Source of the DNA: SFTH01 sp051878085
GTDB lineage: Bacteria > Bacillota > Clostridia > Christensenellales > Aristaeellaceae
Direction: 5' to 3'
Assembly (NCBI GenBank): GCA_051878085.1
Contig: JBJEJN010000137.1
Span: 1 to 9,129 of the forward strand
DNA length: 9,129 nucleotides
Shown: in pieces, positions 1-5,767 of the stretch
How positions within the stretch are numbered: the stretch's first letter is position 1
How the letters are laid out: each line of letters starts with the position of its first letter
Notes under the pieces: model-generated
The model's database searches: none
Told to the model about the DNA's origin: nothing
Seen by the model: the letters and a program-made list of their open reading frames with translations, nothing else
Made by a program: the position numbers and the translations under genes

Positions 1-525
1 GTCCACCAGATCCACGTTGATCTTCTTGAAGAAGTCCTTCATCAGCTCGTTGGTCCTGAAGGCCAAAGTTTTGATGGTGTCGATCTCCTCGCGGGTGGCC
101 AGCTTCAGGGCCAAGGCGTGGTACTCGTTGATCAGCGGATCGCCCAGGTCGTCATTCTTGTAGGAGAACTCGATGGTGGGCTGCTCAAACACGATGCCCT
201 CCTCAACGCCGTAGCGCTTGGAGAAGGAACCGGCGGAAATGTTGCGGATGATGACCTCCAGCGGCACGATCTGCACCTTCTTGACCACGGTCTCGCTGTC
301 GGAGATTTCCTCTACGAAGTGGGTGGGCACGCCGTTCTTTTCCAGCATCTGCATCATGTAGTTGGTCACGCGGTTGTTGATCACGCCCTTGCCGGCGATG
401 GTGCCCTTCTTCAGGCCGTTGAACGCGGTGGCGTCGTCCTTGTAGGACACGATGTACAGCTCAGGGTTCTCGGTGGCGTAAACCTTCTTGGCCTTGCCCT
501 CGTAGAGCATTTCCGTCTTCTGCAT
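1..525 (-). CDS. purC: SAICAR synthetase PurC (C-terminus off the left edge)
   Basis: Phosphoribosylaminoimidazole-succinocarboxamide synthase, which joins aspartate to CAIR using ATP in de novo purine synthesis (cytosol). The reading frame is open from the ATG at 525 to the window edge, 175 codons; the family is usually about 235-240 residues, so the last quarter is missing only because the window ends. The start reads MQKTEMLYEGKAKKVYAT, the typical PurC N-terminus with the EGKAK nucleotide-binding strand. Further in are KDDATAFNG, the conserved VPLEVIIRNISAGS stretch and RYGVEEG, all family hallmarks. An AGAAGG ribosome binding site lies 10 nt before the ATG (536-541). It follows purE by 49 nt on the same strand with no terminator between, so the two are almost certainly co-transcribed, and further purine genes may follow off the left side. 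Identification is secure. Confidence 0.95.
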   Translation of the reverse strand, partial: MQKTEMLYEGKAKKVYATENPELYIVSYKDDATAFNGLKKGTIAGKGVINNRVTNYMMQMLEKNGVPTHFVEEISDSETVVKKVQIVPLEVIIRNISAGSFSKRYGVEEGIVFEQPTIEFSYKNDDLGDPLINEYHALALKLATREEIDTIKTLAFRTNELMKDFFKKINVDLVD

Positions 526-574
526 GTGAATGAAACCTTCTTTCTTTATTGTCAGGGATGTGCGTTGGATTGGC

Positions 575-1066
575 TCAGGCGAACTGGGCCTGAATTTCCG
601 CGTCCTTCTTCTCGACCTTCTCGGTCAGGCTGCGGCGGTAGGCAACGAGCTTTGCGGCGAGGCTTTCGTCGCTCAGGGCCAGCATCTGCACCGCCAGCAG
701 CGCTGCGTTTGCGGCGCCGTCGATGGCGACGGTGGCCACCGGCATGCCCGAGGGCATCTGCACGGTGGAGAGCAGCGCGTCCAGTCCGTCCAGCGTGGAG
801 GACTTGATCGGAATGCCGATGACCGGCAGCGTGGTGTTTGCGGCGAACGCACCCGCCAGGTGGGCGGCCTTGCCCGCGCCGCAGATGATCGCGCCGAAGC
901 CGTTTTCGATGGCCGAGGCTGCGAAATCGCGCGCGGCCTCCGGCGTGCGGTGCGCGGAGATCACGCGCACGGCAAAGGGAACCTCGAACTGCCTGAGCAT
1001 GTCGATGGCGCCCTGCATCACCTTCAGGTCGCTGTCGCTGCCCATGATGACGGCAACTTTCTTCAT
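575..1066 (-). CDS. purE: N5-CAIR mutase PurE, class I
   Basis: Catalytic subunit of 5-(carboxyamino)imidazole ribonucleotide mutase, which moves the carboxyl group of N5-CAIR to give CAIR, the substrate of PurC encoded next. The 163-residue length is normal for class I PurE. Visible motifs are MGSDSD (8-13), the SAHRTP loop with the catalytic His (about 37-42), GAGKAAHLAG (about 63-72), the QMPSGMPVATVAIDGA segment, and a C-terminal helix. The GK and LAG forms of the third motif differ from the GG/LPG of E. coli and B. subtilis; from memory such variants occur in clostridial PurE, so I do not read a change of function. The ATG at 1066 has a near-perfect AGGAGGA site 7 nt upstream. It is the first gene of the operon. 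No purK is seen in the window. Confidence 0.95.
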   Translation of the reverse strand: MKKVAVIMGSDSDLKVMQGAIDMLRQFEVPFAVRVISAHRTPEAARDFAASAIENGFGAIICGAGKAAHLAGAFAANTTLPVIGIPIKSSTLDGLDALLSTVQMPSGMPVATVAIDGAANAALLAVQMLALSDESLAAKLVAYRRSLTEKVEKKDAEIQAQFA

Positions 1067-1089
1067 GAAATGTTCCTCCTGCTTCCTAA

Positions 1090-1102
1090 AAATCCGAACA
1101 TT
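1090..1102 (-). promoter_or_regulatory. PurBox-like element in the purE leader
   Basis: Read on the plus strand, bases 1090-1102 are AAATCCGAACATT, which fits the Bacillales/Lactobacillales PurR box AWWWCCGAACWWT at all 13 positions. It lies about 14-26 nt downstream of the predicted purE start site. In B. subtilis PurR usually binds a pair of inverted boxes about 16-17 bp apart; no such partner is seen at that distance, only a weak TTCG-containing sequence near 1168. No purR gene is in the window, so the site is a sequence match with inferred function. Confidence 0.4.
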
Positions 1103-1122
1103 AGCATGGGGTCAACGCTTAC

Positions 1123-1151
1123 ATCATACCAAAAAAACGAAATACGGTCAA
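1123..1151 (-). promoter_or_regulatory. sigma-A promoter of purEC
   Basis: On the minus strand TTGACC (1146-1151) is followed by a 17-bp spacer and TATGAT (1123-1128), one mismatch to consensus in each hexamer. Transcription should start near 1116, giving a leader of about 50 nt before purE. The leader is too short for a purine riboswitch, and none of the conserved purine-aptamer loops is visible. Confidence 0.85.
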
Positions 1152-1213
1152 GGAAACTGAGGTAATCGTTCGTTGAATACGGCTGTGCGGAAGTGGAAAA
1201 ACAGCCCGGATTC

Positions 1214-1257
1214 TTTGGTGCATTGCGACAAAAAGGTACAGAATTTGGTGCAATGCG
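1214..1257. repeat. Two 14-bp direct repeats 30 bp apart upstream of the DUF554 promoter
   Basis: TTTGGTGCATTGCG (1214-1227) recurs as TTTGGTGCAATGCG (1244-1257), one base different, start-to-start distance exactly 30 bp, close to three helical turns. Relative to the predicted plus-strand start near 1294 they sit at about -80 to -67 and -50 to -37, positions typical of activator sites. They also lie upstream of the purE promoter on the other strand. No regulator can be assigned. Confidence 0.6.
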
Positions 1258-1278
1258 CATTATGAATTAACATACGCA

Positions 1279-1287
1279 TGGTATGAT
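1279..1287 (+). promoter_or_regulatory. Extended -10 promoter of the DUF554 gene
   Basis: TGG followed directly by TATGAT (1282-1287) forms an extended -10 element. No good -35 hexamer is found at 16-18 bp (best is 3 of 6 matches), so an activator or the extended -10 alone must supply strength. Predicted start near 1294, about 50 nt before the gene. Confidence 0.55.
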
Positions 1288-1346
1288 GTGCGACAGCACG
1301 GCCGAATATGCGGCGCCGCGCAACGGAAGATAAGGGTGAAGGCATT

Positions 1347-2114
1347 ATGTGGAAATACTTTGGAACGTTCGTAAATGCGCTGGCGGTGGTCTGCGGCGGC
1401 AGCATCGGCCTTGCGCTGCGTAGGCGCGGCAAGCGGACAGGCTCCGCCTCGAAGCGGGATCCCCTGCCGGACACGATGATGGCCTGCCTGGGCCTGTGCA
1501 CGATCTTTGCCGCCGCGTCGGGGCTATTGAGCCCGGAGTCCGGCAAGCAGGCGATCGTGGTGGTGGCCTCGATGGTGCTGGGCCTGCTGATCGGCTACGC
1601 GCTGCGGCTGGACGACCGCATCAGCTCGCTGGGCGATCATCTGGTGGCGAAGGTGGGCGGCGACGCGAATCAGGCGAACCCCGCCGCGGGCTTCGTGACG
1701 GCCTGCCTGCTGTTCTGCATCGGATCGATGACGATCCTGGGCGCATTCGAGGGAGCGCGCAACCCGGCGGGTGCGCTGGATCTGAACTGCCACACCACGC
1801 TGCTGATCAAGTCTCTGCTGGACTTCGTGTCCTCCACCTGCCTGGCCGTGACCTACGGCGCGTCGGTGCTGGCCTCGGCGGCGTTCGTGGTGCTGTTTCA
1901 GGGCGGGCTCACGCTGCTGGCCAGCTTCATTCAGCCCTTCCTGGAGCAGATCAACGCCCTGCCGATGGTGAACTGCGTGGGTTCGCTGATCCTGCTGGCC
2001 ATCGCCATGAACCTGCTGGGCGTGCGCAAGACCAAGACGGCGGACTACCTGCCCGCGCTGTTTCTGCCGATCCTGATCTGCTGGGTTCTGGGTCTGATCG
2101 GAATCCGACTGTGA
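1347..2114 (+). CDS. DUF554 family membrane protein (YdfK/YqgA-like)
   Basis: A 255-residue polytopic membrane protein of the DUF554 family, whose molecular function is unknown. The N-terminus MWKYFGTFVNALAVVCGGSIG matches the usual DUF554 opening, a short start then a membrane helix with G-G-x-x-G. This is why I start at 1347 rather than at an in-frame ATG at 1308 that would add 13 charged residues; an AAGGGTG site lies 8 nt before 1347. About seven membrane segments can be drawn (roughly residues 8-24, 68-87, 112-135, 150-170, 175-200, 212-228, 236-253). The conserved core GFVTACLLFCIGSMTILGAFEG and the following LLIKSLLDF segment are present. It stands alone, divergent from purEC, and ends in a strong terminator 10 nt after its stop. 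Nothing around it indicates a substrate. Confidence 0.88.
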   Translation: MWKYFGTFVNALAVVCGGSIGLALRRRGKRTGSASKRDPLPDTMMACLGLCTIFAAASGLLSPESGKQAIVVVASMVLGLLIGYALRLDDRISSLGDHLVAKVGGDANQANPAAGFVTACLLFCIGSMTILGAFEGARNPAGALDLNCHTTLLIKSLLDFVSSTCLAVTYGASVLASAAFVVLFQGGLTLLASFIQPFLEQINALPMVNCVGSLILLAIAMNLLGVRKTKTADYLPALFLPILICWVLGLIGIRL

Positions 2115-2124
2115 CGGGATATAA

Positions 2125-2152
2125 AAAAAGACGGATGTGTGTCCGTCTTTTT
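2125..2152. terminator. Bidirectional intrinsic terminator
   Basis: AAAAAGACGGA (2125-2135) pairs perfectly with TCCGTCTTTTT (2142-2152) around the loop TGTGTG. The stem is flanked by A and T runs, so each strand has a U-tract after the hairpin. It serves both the DUF554 gene (plus) and the convergent amidohydrolase gene (minus), whose TGA stop overlaps the last base of the stem. Confidence 0.93.
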
Positions 2153-3246
2153 CATGCTCTGTATTTCAGGACGATGGATTCCAGGAAGTCCGCGCCGGTC
2201 TCCAGCGCAGTCTCGTCAAAGTTGAAGTCCTCGGCCTGGAGCGCGGGGCAGGGGCCGATGCCCAGCAGGAAGAACAGGCCGGGCAGGTGGCGCTGGTACC
2301 AGGAGAAGTCCTCCGTGACCATCACCGGCTGTTCCAGATCAACAAATTGCACGCCCGCCTCCCGCACCCGCGCGCAGAGCTCCGGCGGATTGACCAGCGC
2401 CGGATAGCCCATGCTGGTCTCCAGCTCGATTTTGCAGCCGGTTTCTGCATGGATTTCTCCAGCGATGCGCTCCAGTCCATGCAGGATGCCGAGGAAGCTC
2501 TCGTCGTCGAGGGCGCGCAGCGTGCCCTCCAGGCGGGCGGAATCGCTGACCACATTGCACGGGCCGAGGCTCTCCATGTGCCCGAAGTGCAGCAGCCTCG
2601 GCGGCTCCGAGGGCCCTGCGGCGGCCAGCTCCGTGGCGCGTCGGTAGAACTCCACGGCGGCGCGCAGCGCAACCACGCCCTCGTCGCTGCGTGCGGCGCT
2701 GCACGATCGGCCCGTGAAGCGCAGGGTAACCTCGCAGGAGCGGCTCATCATCGCGCCCGCGCGGCTGGCGATGGTTCCCAGCGGCAGATCGGGCCACAGG
2801 TGCATGCCGAACACGGCCTCCACATTGTACTTTTCAAACACGCCGCTCTTGCAGATGTCCCGCGCACCGCCGGTGGTCTCCTCGGCGGGCTGGAAGATCA
2901 GCAGCACGTTGCGGTTTACGTACGCATTTTCCATCCGCCGCGCAAGCTCCAGCAGCATGGCCATGTGGCCGTCGTGGCCGCAGGCGTGCATCTGGCCCGG
3001 AAGCTCTGAGGCATAGGGCAGGAAGCTGCGCTCATGCACGGGCAGGCCGTCGCAGCCGCAGCGAAAGGCGATGGCGCTGTCGCTTTCGTTGTCAAAGAAG
3101 GCGCACAGCGAATTCGGGATAGGTGCAAACACCCGGCAGCGCAGACCCTTCAGCGCGCCGCGCAGGTAGGCCATGGTGCGGTCCAGCTCCCGATCCAGCT
3201 CCGGAATCCGGTGCAGCGCGCGCCGGTCGGTGATGATCTGTTTCAT
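2152..3246 (-). CDS. M20D family amidohydrolase/peptidase with altered active-site residues
   Basis: A 364-residue member of the M20D (hippurate/N-acyl-amino-acid/IAA amidohydrolase-like) group of zinc hydrolases, likely cytosolic and cleaving an amide of an amino acid or short peptide. Visible motifs: HACGHDGH (87-94, ligands Cys89 and His91), QPAEE (119-123), GMHLW (148-151), TEDFSWY (311-317) and the PG-FFLLGIG strand. Unusual changes: the first acidic/metal-site motif, normally like RADMDALP, is RCGCDGLP (62-69); the dimerisation-domain His expected near 183 is Ser; and the C-terminal metal-ligand His expected in a PALH segment is Gln337. The start at 3246 is preferred over the in-frame ATG at 3264: the promoter at 3282-3310 puts the RNA start near 3275, so only 3246 keeps its ribosome site (GGGGAG, 3257-3262) well inside the transcript. 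Activity is uncertain. Confidence 0.85.
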   Translation of the reverse strand: MKQIITDRRALHRIPELDRELDRTMAYLRGALKGLRCRVFAPIPNSLCAFFDNESDSAIAFRCGCDGLPVHERSFLPYASELPGQMHACGHDGHMAMLLELARRMENAYVNRNVLLIFQPAEETTGGARDICKSGVFEKYNVEAVFGMHLWPDLPLGTIASRAGAMMSRSCEVTLRFTGRSCSAARSDEGVVALRAAVEFYRRATELAAAGPSEPPRLLHFGHMESLGPCNVVSDSARLEGTLRALDDESFLGILHGLERIAGEIHAETGCKIELETSMGYPALVNPPELCARVREAGVQFVDLEQPVMVTEDFSWYQRHLPGLFFLLGIGPCPALQAEDFNFDETALETGADFLESIVLKYRA

Positions 3247-3281
3247 GGAAAAGATACTCCCCATCGAGATTTTCCACCTTC

Positions 3282-3310
3282 ATTGTAAGTCCGAATGTGG
3301 AAAAAGTCAA
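3282..3310 (-). promoter_or_regulatory. sigma-A promoter of the M20D amidohydrolase gene
   Basis: On the minus strand TTGACT (3305-3310), a 17-bp spacer and TACAAT (3282-3287). The start site falls near 3275. No terminator is visible between this promoter and the ABC permease stop at 3338, so the gene may also receive read-through from the ABC operon. Confidence 0.8.
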
Positions 3311-3337
3311 TGCGGAGCAGAGGAAAGTAGTCCATTT

Positions 3338-3952
3338 TCAGCGCACGCCGTGGCTCCGGTACAGGCGGGTGGAGACGGGCACGGAGATCGCGTTCAGCGC
3401 CACCGCCAGCGCGGGTGCGAGGAGCACAAGGATGCTCGAAGCATGCTCGTTCAGATCGAAGGATGCGGCGTTGGTGAACAGCGTGACACCCACCACGCCC
3501 AGCAGGATGGCGACGATGAAGGTCATGCGCCCGCGCTCCACGCCGAAGCGGTACAGGAAGGGCAGCGACAGCGCCAGCAGGATCAGCGACGCCGACGCGC
3601 TGACCACCAGCGTCAGCAGCATCGCGGCAAGCTCCGCCTGTGCGCCTCGGATCAGCAGCACGGCGAACTGGGCGACGGCGGCGATCAGCATTGCGCCGAG
3701 CACGCTCAGCCAGCCGAGGATGTACTTGCACAGCACCAGCTGCACGTCGCTGTACGGCAGCATGGCGGCCAGGCGGTTCCACTTGGAACGCTCGTCGTAG
3801 GCCATGGCGCTGAAGGGCAGCATGGCGCAGTAGACCAGCGCGAAGGTAATCATGTTGTAGCCCGGAATCACCGCGAAGATCAGGATCATCAGCAGAAACA
3901 GCTTCAGCTGCTTCATCAGCGTCACAGCGTCCTTGTACAGCAGTCCCTTCAT
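3338..3952 (-). CDS. ABC-2 type transporter permease (ABC2_membrane_5-like)
   Basis: A 204-residue membrane protein, probably the membrane half of an ABC exporter with the ATPase encoded just upstream. The opening MKGLLYKDAVTLMKQLKLFLLMILIF is the typical start of the small ABC-2 permeases that travel with YtrA-type regulators: a short cytoplasmic helix, then the first membrane span. About six hydrophobic segments can be seen (around 17-32, 35-48, 78-100, 108-132, 145-160, 172-190), with a charged loop MAYDERSKWNRL between the second and third that resembles the coupling region of the family. Its ATG overlaps the ATPase stop codon as ATGA (3949-3952), a sign of translational coupling. The substrate is unknown; relatives are linked to cell-envelope stress or antimicrobial peptide response, but nothing here proves that. 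Confidence 0.85.
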   Translation of the reverse strand: MKGLLYKDAVTLMKQLKLFLLMILIFAVIPGYNMITFALVYCAMLPFSAMAYDERSKWNRLAAMLPYSDVQLVLCKYILGWLSVLGAMLIAAVAQFAVLLIRGAQAELAAMLLTLVVSASASLILLALSLPFLYRFGVERGRMTFIVAILLGVVGVTLFTNAASFDLNEHASSILVLLAPALAVALNAISVPVSTRLYRSHGVR

Positions 3953-4803
3953 CTCGCATCCGCTCCCTTCACGAAGAACAGTATGATCTCCTCCAGCGTG
4001 GCGCGCTCCGGCGTGAGCGCCTCGTTCACCATTGCCCGGCGCACCAGAACCTCCACGCCGTAGGGATTCTCCCGCTTACTCACCACGGCCTCCGGCGGCA
4101 CCGCTTCGAAGTCCGATCGGGACAGCTTCAGCAGCGCGTATTCCTCCATCAGACGGTCCTTTTCCTCGCAGAACAGCATGCGCCCCTTGTGCACGAAGGC
4201 GATGCTGTCGCAGATCTTCTCCAGATCGCTGACGATGTGGGAGGAGATCAGGATGGAGTGGTTCTCCTCGCGGGTGAAGTCGTTCAGGATGTCCAGCATC
4301 TCGTCCCGGGCCATGGGGTCAAGTCCCCCGGTGGCCTCGTCCAGAATCAGCAGCCTTGCCCCGTGGGACAGCGCCACCGCGATGGCCAGCTTCATGCGCA
4401 TGCCCCGGGAGTAGTCCTTGAAGGACTTCCTCTCCGGCAGGTCAAAGCGCGCGAGATACTCCCGGTACAGCGAAGCGTCCCAGTTCGCGTAGCAGCTCTG
4501 CATCATCCTTCCCACGTCCGTCGCCGTCAGCAGCTCCGGGAAGTGGGCCTCGTCCAGCACCACGCCGATCTCCTGCTTTGTTCGGATGAAGCCGGGGTCC
4601 GTGGGATCCGTCCCCAGCACCCGCACCTCGCCTCCGTCGCGGCGGATCGCGTTCATCAGCAGGTTGATGATCGTGCTCTTGCCCGCGCCGTTTTCGCCCA
4701 CCAGACCCAGCACGCAGCCGCTGGGCAGCGTGAAATTCACGTCCTCCAGCGCAAAGCCCGGATAGTGCTTGCACAAATTGCGCACATCAATCGCATTTTC
4801 CAT
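3949..4803 (-). CDS. ABC transporter ATP-binding protein (YtrB/BcrA-like)
   Basis: A 284-residue ATPase that would power the ABC-2 permease encoded downstream. From the ATG at 4803: Walker A GENGAGKST (36-44), signature region YSRGMRMKLAIA (131-142, with SRGM in place of the usual SGGQ as is common in this subfamily), Walker B LLILDEATGGLDP (151-163), and the switch His in ISSHI (187-191). A C-terminal extension of about 80 residues after the nucleotide-binding domain is typical of BcrA-like ATPases. The start at 4803 is chosen because AGGAGG lies about 9 nt upstream, while for the other in-frame ATG at 4809 the gap is only about 3 nt. The gene overlaps the regulator upstream by 17 nt and the permease downstream by 4 nt. 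Confidence 0.92.
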   Translation of the reverse strand: MENAIDVRNLCKHYPGFALEDVNFTLPSGCVLGLVGENGAGKSTIINLLMNAIRRDGGEVRVLGTDPTDPGFIRTKQEIGVVLDEAHFPELLTATDVGRMMQSCYANWDASLYREYLARFDLPERKSFKDYSRGMRMKLAIAVALSHGARLLILDEATGGLDPMARDEMLDILNDFTREENHSILISSHIVSDLEKICDSIAFVHKGRMLFCEEKDRLMEEYALLKLSRSDFEAVPPEAVVSKRENPYGVEVLVRRAMVNEALTPERATLEEIILFFVKGADAR

Positions 4804-5179
4804 CTTCATTTCCCTCCTCCATCATGTGCAGCATTTCCGCAAGCTCGTCTGTGGAAACGCCGCAGGAATGCGCCAGCTCCAGCGCCTTTTGCAGCTGCTC
4901 CTCAATGCGGCAAAGACAGTCCTCGCGCACGCGTCCGCTGTCCAGCGGGGCCACGTAGCAGCCCTTGCCTGCCACCGTGTGAATGTAGCCGTCCCGTTCC
5001 AGCTCGTCGTAGGCGCGCTTGGTGGTAATCACGCTGATGCGCAGATCCTTGGCCAGCGCGCGGATCGAGGGCAGCGCTTCGCCCTCCTTCAATTCGCCGC
5101 TGAGGATCGATTTGCGAATCTGCTGGCGCAGCTGCTCGTAAATCGGCCGCGCATCCGCGTTGCTGATGCGTATGTTCAT
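4787..5179 (-). CDS. GntR family transcriptional regulator, YtrA subfamily
   Basis: A 130-residue repressor-type protein. Residues about 10-75 form the GntR winged helix: PIYEQLRQQIRKSILSGELKEG, then ALPSIRALAKDLRISVITTKRAYDELERDGYI, and the wing VAGKGCYVA. The remaining ~55 residues are helical and far too short for a FadR, HutC or MocR effector domain, which fits the YtrA class; those regulators normally sit first in an operon with ABC transporter genes and repress it, as here. The open frame extends upstream, but the ATG at 5179 has AAGGGAG 6 nt before it and begins the domain correctly; upstream codons lie across the promoter. The signal relieving repression is unknown. The stop overlaps the ATPase start. 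Confidence 0.92.
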   Translation of the reverse strand: MNIRISNADARPIYEQLRQQIRKSILSGELKEGEALPSIRALAKDLRISVITTKRAYDELERDGYIHTVAGKGCYVAPLDSGRVREDCLCRIEEQLQKALELAHSCGVSTDELAEMLHMMEEGNEDGKCD

Positions 5180-5199
5180 GGAGATCTCCCTTCGGAATA

Positions 5200-5224
5200 A
5201 CTGTATATATACGATATGAACAGT
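5200..5224. promoter_or_regulatory. Probable GntR/YtrA operator
   Basis: A 25-bp dyad: ACTGTATATATA (5200-5211), centre C5212, then GATATGAACAGT (5213-5224). Nine of twelve arm positions are symmetric, with perfect outer ACTGT/ACAGT ends. It overlaps the -10 hexamer and the predicted start site, ideal for blocking polymerase. Autoregulation by the GntR protein is inferred from position and family habit. Confidence 0.6.
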
Positions 5225-5250
5225 ATAGACGCTTGCATGCGGCTTGTCAA
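5222..5250 (-). promoter_or_regulatory. sigma-A promoter of the GntR-ABC operon
   Basis: On the minus strand a perfect TTGACA (5245-5250), a 17-bp spacer and TATACT (5222-5227). The start is expected near 5215, giving a leader of about 36 nt. Its strength fits a gene set that must be held down by a repressor. Confidence 0.9.
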
Positions 5251-5335
5251 GGGGTTCAGAGGAAAAAAGATGGATTGTTTTCTGATGGAACAGAATTTCC
5301 GGAAAAAGATGCCATGCGAAACTTTGCCGGAGCGC

Positions 5336-5364
5336 TTGACATTCGCCGTGGCAGCGCATATAAT
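5336..5364 (+). promoter_or_regulatory. Perfect consensus sigma-A promoter of the 6S-like RNA
   Basis: TTGACA (5336-5341), exactly 17 bp, TATAAT (5359-5364): consensus at all twelve positions. The predicted start is about 5371. There is no credible protein-coding start downstream before a terminator at 5580-5606, which points to an abundant noncoding RNA. Confidence 0.92.
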
Positions 5365-5373
5365 TGAACTGTC

Positions 5374-5389
5374 GGCGGCGGAAGCCGCC
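5374..5389 (+). other. Leader hairpin at the 5' end of the 6S-like transcript
   Basis: GGCGGC (5374-5379), GGAA loop, GCCGCC (5384-5389): a perfect 6-bp GC stem capped by a GGAA (GNRA-class) tetraloop, starting about 3 nt after the predicted RNA start and about 10 nt before the 6S closing stem. It may protect the 5' end or be removed when the RNA is matured. Confidence 0.7.
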
Positions 5390-5583
5390 TGAACGGGAAA
5401 GCATCCTGGGGTGTGCGCCGGTCTGTGCTTTTACCCACAGATTCATAAAAGGATTCCGGGTCGATATGCAGATGCCAGGCCCCCGATTTTGCCAGGGGAA
5501 GGCAGCAAGCAGTCGCAGGTCTCCGCCCTGCCGGAGCGGCGGGTGAAAAAGCAGAGATTGACGGCACTCTTGGGATCTTATGA
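5390..5583 (+). ncRNA. ssrS: 6S RNA (SsrS-like)
   Basis: 6S RNA binds sigma-70/sigma-A RNA polymerase holoenzyme by imitating an open promoter and tunes transcription by growth state. The RNA here should run from about 5371 to 5606. Its outer parts form a long closing stem: 5399-5416 (containing ATCCTGGGGTGTGC) pairs with 5564-5579 (containing GCACTCTTGGGATCTT), with one bulge at 5402, another at 5410 and several G-U pairs. The two arms, CCTGGGGTGTGCGCC and GACGGCACTCTTGGGA, resemble the 6S consensus arms (E. coli CTCTGAGATGTTCGC and GCGGCATCTCGGAG). Inside are a large mostly unpaired region, a small hairpin TCTGTG/CACAGA (5422-5441), an apical arm TGCC..CCCC/GGGG..GGCA (5473-5504), and CTCCG/CGGAG (5521-5536) on the 3' side of the bubble. 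SRP RNA was considered and rejected. The call is from structure and remembered consensus only. Confidence 0.72.
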
Positions 5584-5606
5584 GCATCTACGGATGCTCA
5601 TTTTTT
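5580..5606 (+). terminator. Intrinsic terminator of the 6S-like RNA
   Basis: ATGAGCATC (5580-5588), loop TACG, GATGCTCAT (5593-5601), then a T-run to 5606. A perfect 9-bp stem with a stable UACG-type tetraloop. It begins right at the end of the 6S closing stem. Confidence 0.93.
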
Positions 5607-5641
5607 ATGGGATATCGGGTATATGTGTTGGGATTCAATCG

Positions 5642-5670
5642 TTTACAGTTTTGAATGAATATGCTATATT
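5642..5670 (+). promoter_or_regulatory. Orphan promoter between the 6S-like RNA and the toxin-antitoxin locus
   Basis: TTTACA (5642-5647), 17-bp spacer, TATATT (5665-5670) preceded by TGC (extended -10). RNA would start near 5677. The first transcribed bases, GAGCCAG (5678-5684), can pair with CTGGCTC (5731-5737). No protein gene and no clear terminator follow before the antitoxin promoter at 5768. Between 5607 and 5768 I see nothing else; the open frame through here (5411-5782) has no coding character. Confidence 0.45.
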
Positions 5671-5767
5671 GATTTTGGAGCCAGAGAGATTGTTTGACAT
5701 GCTTGTTGGGCGTCTGCTGCGAATGCGCGGCTGGCTCTATTCTGCTGTAAAGGACTGCATGGCTTGG

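Noticed and set aside
1063..1546. Two minus-strand frames (1063-1260 and 1148-1546) upstream of purE
   Set aside because: They cross the purE promoter and the start of the DUF554 gene, have no ribosome site and no family resemblance.
2137..3009. Long plus-strand frames opposite the amidohydrolase, ABC and GntR genes
   Set aside because: They are antisense shadows of GC-rich genes on the minus strand, low in complexity and rich in His, Gln, Arg and Ala, without start signals.
5296..5305. Palindrome TTTCCGGAAA as a Noc binding site
   Set aside because: The B. subtilis Noc site ATTTCCCGGGAAAT is 14 bp with an extra central CG pair; this 10-bp form does not match and short palindromes arise by chance.
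5371..5606. SRP (4.5S/large) RNA as identity of the noncoding RNA, because of GGGGAAGGCAGCAAGCAG
   Set aside because: The apical helix lacks the CAGG-UCC-GGAA-GGA-AGCA order of SRP helix 8 and has a 10-nt loop instead of GGAA; the Alu-domain sequences are missing. The closing stem and arms fit 6S better.
5678..5737. A tRNA-like element suggested by the 7-bp stem GAGCCAG/CTGGCTC
   Set aside because: Only 60 nt lie between the stem ends and there is no TTCGA T-loop or D-loop pattern.
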